Shown here: positions 12,497 through 24,862 of the stretch, piece after piece | Layout: every line of letters starts with the position of its first letter | How positions within the stretch are numbered: the first letter of the stretch is position 1 | NCBI RefSeq assembly: GCF_027887165.1 | Contig: NC_077235.1 | Coordinates: 7,237,378 to 7,301,377 of the forward strand | Direction of reading: 5' to 3' | DNA: 64,000 nt | Source of the DNA: Monodelphis domestica | Taxonomy: Eukaryota > Chordata > Mammalia > Didelphimorphia > Didelphidae | Notes under the pieces: generated by a model | Database searches by the model: none | What the model saw: only the letters and a program-made list of their open reading frames with translations | Told to the model about the DNA's origin: nothing | Position numbers and translations under genes: made by a program

Positions 12497-14976
12497 ATGA
12501 AAACAGGCAACGAGGAGGCCAAGCTATGGGCCCTCGCAGATGATGTGATGCTGGACTTCCAAGTGAATCCTAGACCGTCAACCACAGAGCCCTGGAAAAT
12601 AATCCACAACTTCAGCAGAGTTGCAGGATACCAAATCGACCCACATCAGTCATCAGCGTTTCTCTACCTCCAACACATCGCTGCAGCAAGATGGAGAAAG
12701 AGAAATCCCATTGAAAATCAACCTCGCCCTTACAAACCACTTCGGAATCTACGCGCCCAGACAAAACCCAGGACCCTACGGGAACCCCACTACGAAAAAC
12801 TCGCCACCCCATGAAAACTGGATCGCAACAACCGGGAAAACATCGATTGCTCCAGGGTAGGACCAGCGAACAGGATACAAAGGACAATCCTCCCCGAGTG
12901 GCTTGACTTTTGGAGGCCCATACCCACCGCATCACCAAAAAACAAAAACACAAACCAACCAACAATCCAAAAATGAACTGTTTTCCCGAATTAGGAAAAA
13001 AGAAACCCCAAACCCATGACAACCTTCAATGGGAAGAACAAAGAGATCAAGGCTCTCCAGGGAAATGGTGAAAACAAAAGCGGCCAAGGAAGCTGGCCTT
13101 GCAGTCCCACATCTCAAGCTCCAGCCTAAAGCAGTGGTCATCCAAACAATATGGAACGGCCCCAGAGACAGAAAGGTGGATCCCGGGAAAACACTTGGGC
13201 TAAGTGACCTGGGAGGGACAGCTGACCAGAAGCCCAAAGAACCCAGCTTCCGGGGACCCAGCATTCACCATTGCACTGAAAAACACCAACAAAAACAACA
13301 CAAAGACTCCTGGGAAAATTGGACGGCAGATTAAGAGACATTAGGTTTGGATCTACCTCTGAAACCCTCCACCAAGATAAACTCAGAATGGGGGAAGGAC
13401 GTGAACATAAAGAAGCACACTCCAAGGAAATTCGGGGAACCCAGAAGAGGACCCATGTCAGAAGTTTGGGAAAGGAAAGATTTTACAGCCAGGCAGGCCT
13501 GCTCCAGCCAGAACAAAGACATGATCACCGAATGCCAAATCAATAATTTTGATGACATCGGATTAAAAGGTTTGTGGTCAAGCAAAACCAAATGCTACCA
13601 GAATCGGAAGGGGAGCAGCAAATTGGGAAACAATCTTCCTAACCCAAACCCCTGATATGGGTCTGATTACACCAATCTTTAAAGAGCTCCATCAATAGTG
13701 CCAAAAAAAAGAGTCAAGCCATCCTCCAATCGATAACTGGGCAAGGCGCCCGATTAGACAACTTTTCCTTTCACGGAAGGGAAACTGTTCATAAGCCCAT
13801 GAAAAGGTGTTCTCAATCTGTCATCATCAGGCAGATGCCAATCCAAACAACGCTGGGGTATCAGCGCACAGCCGGGCAGATTGGCTGAGGGGACAGCAAC
13901 GGAAAGGTAACGAATGCTGCAGGGGACGGGGCAACGTGGGGACATTCATGCATTGCTGGTGGAGTGGTGGATGGCTCCAGCCATTGTGGAGGGCCACTGG
14001 GAATTATGCCCCAAGGGCCCCAAGAGACTATCTGTCCTTTCCTGGGGACATAGGCTTGCTGTCTGTTCCACCCAAAGGGATAATAAGGAAAGAGGCTCTG
14101 ACAAGAATATTCCTAGCCGGGCTTCTCCTTGGTGGCCAAACAATTGGAGAACAAGGCCATGCCCTTCAATTGGGGAATGGCTTAACAAAAAGTGGTGTGT
14201 GGTGGTGATGGCCAGCCATGGTGCTCGAAGCAATAATAACCTGGAGGGATTCCAGGGGAACTGGAAGGACCTCCAGGAATTGGTGCAGAGCGAGAGGAGC
14301 AGAGCCAGGCAGAAGAGTGTACCCAGAGACCCAGAGATACATGCTTCAGGACCGTCGGACGCAGTGGACCTCTCCCACAGTGGCCATGCAGTGATCCCCA
14401 ACAACTTGGAGGAATGCAAGGAGAAAGAAAACCATCTACATTGGCGAGGGAAATCTGCGGGAGTAGAAAGAGAAGTAAAGCAACCGCTTGATCCCAGGAG
14501 TGGAGGGGAATATGATTGCGGGGTAAGGCTTTAGACGAACATCCCGCTGCAGGCCTCGACACCATGGAAATGGGTTCTGCTCCAAGACACAGGTTGACGC
14601 CCAGTGGAATTGAGCGCCGGATACTAAGGGAAGGGTTTGGGTCGAAAGGGGGCAGGGCAGGGAAAGACAAGGAATCTGGGAGCCAAGGGGGAAAAAAAAC
14701 AAAAACAAAAAATGGTTCTAAATCCACCCAACGACAAAATGAGTGAAAAGAGAAAGAAAATATTACAAAAAGCAGGATTACAAGGGCCTCTCCTCGAAAT
14801 CATCCGCACGATATATCTAAAAGCATCAGCGAGCATCATCTGCAATTGGGATGAACTGGGAGCCTTTCAAATGAGAGGAGGAAAGAAACGGGGGTGCCGG
14901 GGATCTCCTCCCTGATTTAACATTGCACTAGAAACCCTAGGCGGAGCAATGAGAGAAGGAAAAAGAGAGTGAAGGT
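12497..14976 (+). repeat. Satellite unit M6 (2480 bp, L allele), mosaic
   Basis: The first part reads like M4 and the second part like M1, including the rare ATTGCGGGGTAAGG variant near 14516. It is therefore a recombinant between two unit classes. Confidence 0.95.
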
Positions 14977-17447
14977 ATGAAAACAGGCAACGAGGAGGCC
15001 AAGCTATGGGCCCTCGCAGATGATGTGATGCTGGACTTCCAAGTGAATCCTAGACCGTCAACCACAGAGCCCTGGAAAATAATCCACAACTTCAGCAGAG
15101 TTGCAGGATACCAAATCGACCCACATCAGTCATCAGCGTTTCTCTACCTCCAACACATCGCTGCAGCAAGATGGAGAAAGAGAAATCCCTTTGAAAATCA
15201 ACCTCGCCCTTACAAACCACTTCGGAATCTACGCGCCCAGACAAAACCCAGGACCCTATGGGAACCCCACGACGAAAAACTCGCCACCCCATGAAAACTG
15301 GATCGCAACAACCGGGAAAACATCGATTGCTCCAGGGTAGGACCAGCGAACAGGATACAAAGGACAATCCTCCCCGAGTGGCTTGACTTTTGGAGGCCCA
15401 TACCCACCGCATCACCAAAAAACAAACACACAAACCAACCAACAATCCAAAAATGAACTGTTTTCCCGAATTAGGAAAAAAGAAACCCCAAACCCATGAC
15501 AACCTTCAATGGGAAGAACAAAGAGATCAAGGCTCTCCAGGGAGATGGTGAAAACAAAAGCGGCCAAGGAAGCTGGCCTTGCAGTCCCACATCTCAAGCT
15601 CCAGCCTAAAGCAGTGGTCATCCAAACAATATGGAACGGCGCCAGAGACAGAAAGGTGGATCCCGGGAAAACACTTGGGCTAAGTGACCTGGGAGGGACA
15701 GCTGACCATAAGCCCAAAGAACCCAGCTTCCGGGGACCCAGCATTCACCATTGCATTGAAAAACACCAACAAAAACAACACAAAGACTCCTGGGAAAATT
15801 GGACGGCAGATTAAGAGACATTAGGTTTGGATCTACCTCTGAAACCCTCCACCAAGATAAACTCAGAATGGGGGAAGGACGTGAACATAAAGAAGCACAC
15901 TCCAAGTAAATTCGGGGAACCCAGAAGAGGACCCATGTCAGAAGTTTGGGAAAGGAAAGATTTTACAGCCAGGCAGGCCTGCTCCAGCCAGAACAAAGAC
16001 CTAATCACCGAATGCCAAATCAATAATTTTGATGACATCAGATTAAAAGGTTTGTGGTCAAGCAAAACCAAATGCTACCAGAATCGGAAGGGGAGCAGCA
16101 AATTGGGAAACAATCTTCCTAACCCAAACCCCTGATATGGGTCTGATTACACCAATCTTTAAAGAGCTCCATCAATAGTGCCAAAAAAAAGAGTCAAGCC
16201 ATCCTCCAATCGATAACTGGGCAAGGCGCCCGATTAGACAACTTTTCCTTTCACGGAAGGGAAACTGTTCATAAGCCCATGAAAAGGTGTTCTCAATCTG
16301 TCATCATCAGGCAGATGCCAATCCAAACAACGCTGGGGTATCAGCGCACAGCCGGGCAGATTGGCTGAGGGGACAGCAACGGAAAGGTAACGAATGCTGC
16401 GGGGGACGGGGCAACGTGGGGACATTCATGCATTGCTGGTGGAGTGTTGGATGGCTCCAGCCATTGTGGAGGGCCACTGGGAATTATGCCCCAAGGGCCC
16501 CAAGAGACTATCTGTCCTTTCCTGGGGACATAGGCTTGCTGTCTGTTCCACCCAAAGGGATAATAAGGAAAGAGGCTCTGACAAGAATATTCCTAGCCAG
16601 GCTTCTCCTTGGTGGCCAAACAATTGGAGAACAAGGCCATGCCCTTCAATTGGGGAATGGCTTAACAAAAAGTGGTGTGTGGTGGTGATGGCCAGCCATG
16701 GTGCTCGAAGCAATAATAACCGGGAGGGATTCCAGGGGAACTGGAAGGACCTCCAGGAATTGGTGCAGAGCGAGAGGAGCAGAGCCAGGCAGAAGAGTGT
16801 ACCCAGAGACCCAGAGATACATGCTTCAGGACCGTCGGACGCAGTGGACCTCTCCCACAGTGGCCATGCAGTGATCCCCAACAACTTGGAGGAATGCAAG
16901 GAGAAAGAAAACCATCTACATTGGGGAGGGAAATCTGCGGGAGTAGAAAGAGAAGTAAAGCAACTGCTTGATCCCAGGAGTGGAGGGGAATATGATTGGG
17001 GGGTAGACGAACATCCCGCTGCAGGCCTCGACACCATGGAAATGGGTTCTGCTCCAAGACACAGGTTGACGCCCAGTGGAATTGAACGCCGGCTACTACG
17101 GGAAGGGTTTGGGTCGAAAGGGGGCAGGGCAGGGAAAGACAAGGAATCTGGGAGCCAAGGGGAAAAAAAACAAAAACAAAAAATGGTTCTAAATCCACCC
17201 AACGACAAAATGAGTGAAAAGAGAAAGAAAATATTACAAAAAGCAGGATTACAAGGGCCTCTCCTCGAAATCATCCGCACGATATATCTAAAACCATCAG
17301 CGAGCATCATCTGCAATTGGGATGAACTGGGAGACTTTCAAATGAGAGGAGGAAAGAAACGGGGGTGCCGGGGATCTCCTTCCTGATTTAACATTGCACT
17401 AGAAACCCTAGGCGGAGCAATGAGAGAAGGAAAAAGAGAGTGAAGGT
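14977..17447 (+). repeat. Satellite unit M7 (2471 bp, Dc allele)
   Basis: This is a copy of M2 at +12366 bp. The one difference found by eye is T at 16447, where M2 has G at 4081. Confidence 0.95.
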
Positions 17448-19919
17448 ATGAAAACAGGCAACGAGGAGGCCAAGCTATGGGCCCTCGCAGATGATGTGAT
17501 GCTGGACTTCCAAGTGAATCCTAGACCGTCAACCACAGAGCCCTAGAAAATAATCCACAACTTCAGCAGAGTTGCAGGATACCAAATCGACCCACATCAG
17601 TCATCAGCGTTTCTCTACCTCCAACACATCGCTGCAGCAAGATGGAGAAAGAGAAATCCCATTGAAAATCAACCTCGCCCTTACAAACCACTTCGGAATC
17701 TACGCGCCCAGACAAAACCCAGGACCCTATGGGAACCCCACTACGAAAAACTCGCCACCCCATGAAAACTGAATCGCTACAACCAGGAAAACATCGATTG
17801 CTCCAGGGTAGGACCAGCGAACAGGATACAAAGGACAATCCTCCCCGAGTGGCTTGACTTTTGGAGGCCCATACCCACCGCATCACCAAAAAACAAACAC
17901 ACAAACCAACCAACAATCCAAAAATGAACTATTTTCCCGAATTAGGAAAAAAGAAACCCCAAACCCATGACAACCTTCAATGGGAAGAACAAAGAGATCA
18001 AGGCTCTCCAGGGAAATGGTGAAAACAAAAGCGGCCAAGGAAGCTGGCCTTGCAGTCCCACATCTCAAGCTCCAGCCTAAAGCAGTGGTCATCCAAACAA
18101 TATGGAACGGCCCCAGAGACAGAAAGGTGGATCCCGGGAAAACACTTGGGCTAAGTGACCTGGGAGGGACAGCTGACCATAAGCCCAAAGAACCCAGCTT
18201 CCGGGGACCCAGCATTCACCATTGCATTGAAAAACACCAACAAAAACAACACAAAGACTCCTGGGAAAATTGGACGGCAGATTAAGAGACATTAGGTTTG
18301 GATCTACCTCTGAAACCCTCCACCAAGATAAACTCAGAATGGGGGAAGGACGTGAACATAAAGAAGCACACTCCAAGTAAATTCGGGGAACCCAGAAGAG
18401 GACCCATGTCAGAAGTTTGGGAAAGGAAAGATTTTACAGCCAGGCAGGCCTGCTCCAGCCAGAACAAAGACATGATCACCGAATGCCAAATCAATAATTT
18501 TGATGACATCGGATTAAAAGGTTTGTGGTCAAGCAAAACCAAATGCTACCAGAATCGGAAGGGGAGCAGCAAATTGGGAAACAATCTTCCTAAACCAAAC
18601 CCCTGATATGGGTCTGATTACACCAATCTTTAAAGAGCTCCATCAATAGTGCCAAAAAAAAGAGTCAAGCCATCCTCCAATCGATAACTGGGCAAGGCGC
18701 CCGATTAGACAACTTTTCCTTTCACGGAAGGGAAACTGTTCATAAGCCCATGAAAAGGTGTTCTCAATCTGTCATCATCAGGCAGATGCCAATCCAAACA
18801 ACGCTGGGGTATCAGCGCACAGCCGGGCAGATTGGCTGAGGGGACAGCAACGGAAAGGTAACGAATGCTGTAGGGGACGGGGCAACGTGGGGACATTCAT
18901 GCATTGCTGGTGGAGTGGTGGATGGCTCCAGCCATTGTGGAGGGCCACTGGGAATTATGCCCCAAGGGCCCCAAGAGACTATCTGTCCTTTCCTGGGGAC
19001 ATAGGCTTGCTGTCTGTTCCACCCAAAGGGATAATAAGGAAAGAGGCTCTGACAAGAATATTCCTAGCCGGGCTTCTCCTTGGTGGCCAAACAATTGGAG
19101 AACAAGGCCATGCCCTTCAATTGGGGAATGGCTTAACAAAAAGTGGTGTGTGGTGGTGATGGCCAGCCATGGTGCTCGAAGCAATAATAACCCGGAGGGA
19201 TTCCAGGGGAACTGGAAGGACCTCCAGGAATTGGTGCAGAGCGAGAGGAGCAGAGCCAGGCAGAAGAGTGTACCCAGAGACCCAGAGATACATGCTTCAG
19301 GACCGTCGGACGCAGTGGACCTCTCCCACAGTGGCCATGCAGTGATCCCCAACAACTTGGAGGAATGCAAGGAGAAAGAAAACCATCTACATTGGGGAGG
19401 GAAATCTGCGGGAGTAGAAAGAGAAGTAAAGCAACCGCTTGATCCCAGGAGTGGAGGGGAATATGATTGGGGGGTAGAGGAACATCCCGCTGCAGGCCTC
19501 GACACCATGGAAATGGGTTCTGCTCCAAGACACAGGTTGACGCCCAGTGGAATTGAGCGCCGGCTACTACGGGAAGGGTTTGGGTCGAAAGGGGGCAGGG
19601 CAGGGAAAGACAAGGAATCTGGGAGCCAAGGGGGAAAAAAAACAAAAACAAAAAATGGTTCTAAATCCACCCAACGACAAAATGAGAGAAAAGAGAAAGA
19701 AAATATTACAAAAAGCAGGATTACAAGGGCCTCTCCTCGAAATCATCCGCATGATATATCTAAAACCATCAGCGAGCATCATCTGCAATTGGGATGAACT
19801 GGGAGCCTTTCAAATGAGAGGAGGAAAGAAACGGGGGTGCCGGGGATCTCCTCCCTGATTTGACATTGCACTAGAAACCCTAGGCGGAGCAATGAGAGAA
19901 GGAAAAAGAGAGTGAAGGT
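17448..19919 (+). repeat. Satellite unit M8 (2472 bp, Dg allele, extra TAG)
   Basis: This is a copy of M3 at +12366 bp, with TAG at 17544-17546. I saw no differences. Confidence 0.95.
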
Positions 19920-22390
19920 ATGAAAACAGGCAACGAGGAGGCCAAGCTATGGGCCCTCGCAGATGATGTGATGCTGGACTTCCAAGTGAATCCTAGACCG
20001 TCAACCACAGAGCCCTGGAAAATAATCCACAACTTCAGCAGAGTTGCAGGATACCAAATCGACCCACATCAGTCATCAGCGTTTCTCTACCTCCAACACA
20101 TCGCTGCAGCAAGATGGAGAAAGAGAAATCCCATTGAAAATCAACCTCGCCCTTACAAACCACTTCGGAATCTACGCGCCCAGACAAAACCCAGGACCCT
20201 ACGGGAACCCCACTACGAAAAACTCGCCACCCCATGAAAACTGGATCGCAACAACCGGGAAAACATCGATTGCTCCAGGGTAGGACCAGCGAACAGGATA
20301 CAAAGGACAATCCTCCCCGAGTGGCTTGACTTTTGGAGGCCCATACCCACCGCATCACCAAAAAACAAAAACACAAACCAACCAACAATCCAAAAATGAA
20401 CTGTTTTCCCGAATTAGGAAAAAAGAAACCCCAAACCCATGACAACCTTCAATGGGAAGAACAAAGAGATCAAGGCTCTCCAGGGAAATGGTGAAAACAA
20501 AAGCGGCCAAGGAAGCTGGCCTTGCAGTCCCACATCTCAAGCTCCAGCCTAAAGCAGTGGTCATCCAAACAATATGGAACGGCCCCAGAGACAGAAAGGT
20601 GGATCCCGGGAAAACACTTGGGCTAAGTGACCTGGGAGGGACAGCTGACCAGAAGCCCAAAGAACCCAGCTTCCGGGGACCCAGCATTCACCATTGCACT
20701 GAAAAACACCAACAAAAACAACACAAAGACTCCTGGGAAAATTGGACGGCAGATTAAGAGACATTAGGTTTGGATCTACCTCTGAAACCCTCCACCAAGA
20801 TAAACTCAGAATGGGGGAAGGACGTGAACATAAAGAAGCACACTCCAAGGAAATTCGGGGAACCCAGAAGAGGACCCATGTCAGAAGTTTGGGAAAGGAA
20901 AGATTTTACAGCCAGGCAGGCCTGCTCCAGCCAGAACAAAGACATGATCACCGAATGCCAAATCAATAATTTTGATGACATCGGATTAAAAGGTTTGTGG
21001 TCAAGCAAAACCAAATGCTACCAGAATCGGAAGGGGAGCAGCAAATTGGGAAACAATCTTCCTAACCCAAACCCCTGATATGGGTCTGATTACACCAATC
21101 TTTAAAGAGCTCCATCAATAGTGCCAAAAAAAAGAGTCAAGCCATCCTCCAATCGATAACTGGGCAAGGCGCCCGATTAGACAACTTTTCCTTTCACGGA
21201 AGGGAAACTGTTCATAAGCCCATGAAAAGGTGTTCTCAATCTGTCATCATCAGGCAGATGCCAATCCAAACAACGCTGGGGTATCAGCGCACAGCCGGGC
21301 AGATTGGCTGAGGGGACAGCAACGGAAAGGTAACGAATGCTGCAGGGGACGGGGCAACGTGGGGACATTCATGCATTGCTGGTGGAGTGGTGGATGGCTC
21401 CAGCCATTGTGGAGGGCCACTGGGAATTATGCCCCAAGGGCCCCAAGAGACTATCTGTCCTTTCCTGGGGACATAGGCTTGCTGTCTGTTCCACCCAAAG
21501 GGATAATAAGGAAAGAGGCTCTGACAAGAATATTCCTAGCCAGGCTTCTCCTTGGTGGCCAAACAATTGGAGAACAAGGCCATGCCCTTCAATTGGGGAA
21601 TGGCTTAACAAAAAGTGGTGTGTGGTGGTGATGGCCAGCCATGGTGCTCGAAGCAATAATAACCGGGAGGGATTCCAGGGGAACTGGAAGGACCTCCAGG
21701 AATTGGTGCAGAGCGAGAGGAGCAGAGCCAGGCAGAAGAGTGTACCCAGAGACCCAGAGATACATGCTTCAGGACCGTCGGACGCAGTGGACCTCTCCCA
21801 CAGTGGCCATGCAGTGATCCCCAACAACTTGGAGGAATGCAAGGAGAAAGAAAACCATCTACATTGGGGAGGGAAATCTGCGGGAGTAGAAAGAGAAGTA
21901 AAGCAACTGCTTGATCCCAGGAGTGGAGGGGAATATGATTGGGGGGTAGACGAACATCCCGCTGCAGGCCTCGACACCATGGAAATGGGTTCTGCTCCAA
22001 GACACAGGTTGACGCCCAGTGGAATTGAACGCCGGCTACTACGGGAAGGGTTTGGGTCGAAAGGGGGCAGGGCAGGGAAAGACAAGGAATCTGGGAGCCA
22101 AGGGGAAAAAAAACAAAAACAAAAAATGGTTCTAAATCCACCCAACGACAAAATGAGTGAAAAGAGAAAGAAAATATTACAAAAAGCAGGATTACAAGGG
22201 CCTCTCCTCGAAATCATCCGCACGATATATCTAAAACCATCAGCGAGCATCATCTGCAATTGGGATGAACTGGGAGACTTTCAAATGAGAGGAGGAAAGA
22301 AACGGGGGTGCCGGGGATCTCCTTCCTGATTTAACATTGCACTAGAAACCCTAGGCGGAGCAATGAGAGAAGGAAAAAGAGAGTGAAGGT
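19920..22390 (+). repeat. Satellite unit M9 (2471 bp, Dc allele)
   Basis: This is a copy of M4 at +12366 bp. I saw no differences. Confidence 0.95.
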
Positions 22391-24862
22391 ATGAAAACAG
22401 GCAACGAGGAGGCCAAGCTATGGGCCCTCGCAGATGATGTGATGCTGGACTTCCAAGTGAATCCTAGACCGTCAACCACAGAGCCCTAGAAAATAATCCA
22501 CAACTTCAGCAGAGTTGCAGGATACCAAATCGACCCACATCAGTCATCAGCGTTTCTCTACCTCCAACACATCGCTGCAGCAAGATGGAGAAAGAGAAAT
22601 CCCATTGAAAATCAACCTCGCCCTTACAAACCACTTCGGAATCTACGCGCCCAGACAAAACCCAGGACCCTATGGGAACCCCACTACGAAAAACTCGCCA
22701 CCCCATGAAAACTGAATCGCTACAACCAGGAAAACATCGATTGCTCCAGGGTAGGACCAGCGAACAGGATACAAAGGACAATCCTCCCCGAGTGGCTTGA
22801 CTTTTGGAGGCCCATACCCACCGCATCACCAAAAAACAAACACACAAACCAACCAACAATCCAAAAATGAACTATTTTCCCGAATTAGGAAAAAAGAAAC
22901 CCCAAACCCATGACAACCTTCAATGGGAAGAACAAAGAGATCAAGGCTCTCCAGGGAAATGGTGAAAACAAAAGCGGCCAAGGAAGCTGGCCTTGCAGTC
23001 CCACATCTCAAGCTCCAGCCTAAAGCAGTGGTCATCCAAACAATATGGAACGGCCCCAGAGACAGAAAGGTGGATCCCGGGAAAACACTTGGGCTAAGTG
23101 ACCTGGGAGGGACAGCTGACCATAAGCCCAAAGAACCCAGCTTCCGGGGACCCAGCATTCACCATTGCATTGAAAAACACCAACAAAAACAACACAAAGA
23201 CTCCTGGGAAAATTGGACGGCAGATTAAGAGACATTAGGTTTGGATCTACCTCTGAAACCCTCCACCAAGATAAACTCAGAATGGGGGAAGGACGTGAAC
23301 ATAAAGAAGCACACTCCAAGTAAATTCGGGGAACCCAGAAGAGGACCCATGTCAGAAGTTTGGGAAAGGAAAGATTTTACAGCCAGGCAGGCCTGCTCCA
23401 GCCAGAACAAAGACATGATCACCGAATGCCAAATCAATAATTTTGATGACATCGGATTAAAAGGTTTGTGGTCAAGCAAAACCAAATGCTACCAGAATCG
23501 GAAGGGGAGCAGCAAATTGGGAAACAATCTTCCTAAACCAAACCCCTGATATGGGTCTGATTACACCAATCTTTAAAGAGCTCCATCAATAGTGCCAAAA
23601 AAAAGAGTCAAGCCATCCTCCAATCGATAACTGGGCAAGGCGCCCGATTAGACAACTTTTCCTTTCACGGAAGGGAAACTGTTCATAAGCCCATGAAAAG
23701 GTGTTCTCAATCTGTCATCATCAGGCAGATGCCAATCCAAACAACGCTGGGGTATCAGCGCACAGCCGGGCAGATTGGCTGAGGGGACAGCAACGGAAAG
23801 GTAACGAATGCTGTAGGGGACGGGGCAACGTGGGGACATTCATGCATTGCTGGTGGAGTGGTGGATGGCTCCAGCCATTGTGGAGGGCCACTGGGAATTA
23901 TGCCCCAAGGGCCCCAAGAGACTATCTGTCCTTTCCTGGGGACATAGGCTTGCTGTCTGTTCCACCCAAAGGGATAATAAGGAAAGAGGCTCTGACAAGA
24001 ATATTCCTAGCCGGGCTTCTCCTTGGTGGCCAAACAATTGGAGAACAAGGCCATGCCCTTCAATTGGGGAATGGCTTAACAAAAAGTGGTGTGTGGTGGT
24101 GATGGCCAGCCATGGTGCTCGAAGCAATAATAACCCGGAGGGATTCCAGGGGAACTGGAAGGACCTCCAGGAATTGGTGCAGAGCGAGAGGAGCAGAGCC
24201 AGGCAGAAGAGTGTACCCAGAGACCCAGAGATACATGCTTCAGGACCGTCGGACGCAGTGGACCTCTCCCACAGTGGCCATGCAGTGATCCCCAACAACT
24301 TGGAGGAATGCAAGGAGAAAGAAAACCATCTACATTGGGGAGGGAAATCTGCGGGAGTAGAAAGAGAAGTAAAGCAACCGCTTGATCCCAGGAGTGGAGG
24401 GGAATATGATTGGGGGGTAGAGGAACATCCCGCTGCAGGCCTCGACACCATGGAAATGGGTTCTGCTCCAAGACACAGGTTGACGCCCAGTGGAATTGAG
24501 CGCCGGCTACTACGGGAAGGGTTTGGGTCGAAAGGGGGCAGGGCAGGGAAAGACAAGGAATCTGGGAGCCAAGGGGGAAAAAAAACAAAAACAAAAAATG
24601 GTTCTAAATCCACCCAACGACAAAATGAGAGAAAAGAGAAAGAAAATATTACAAAAAGCAGGATTACAAGGGCCTCTCCTCGAAATCATCCGCATGATAT
24701 ATCTAAAACCATCAGCGAGCATCATCTGCAATTGGGATGAACTGGGAGCCTTTCAAATGAGAGGAGGAAAGAAACGGGGGTGCCGGGGATCTCCTCCCTG
24801 ATTTGACATTGCACTAGAAACCCTAGGCGGAGCAATGAGAGAAGGAAAAAGAGAGTGAAGGT
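22391..24862 (+). repeat. Satellite unit M10 (2472 bp, Dg allele, extra TAG)
   Basis: This is a copy of M5 at +12366 bp, with TAG at 22487-22489. It has C at 24012 where M5 has T at 11646. Confidence 0.95.

Larger units (their letters stand above)
1388..13753 (+). repeat. Five-unit higher-order block, copy 1 (12366 bp)
   Basis: This block covers the second part of M1, M2-M5 and the first part of M6. It is repeated at exactly +12366 bp. The match begins after position 1387 (T here, A at 13753) and runs to 14118, so the two blocks overlap at the ends by unit homology. Confidence 0.93.
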
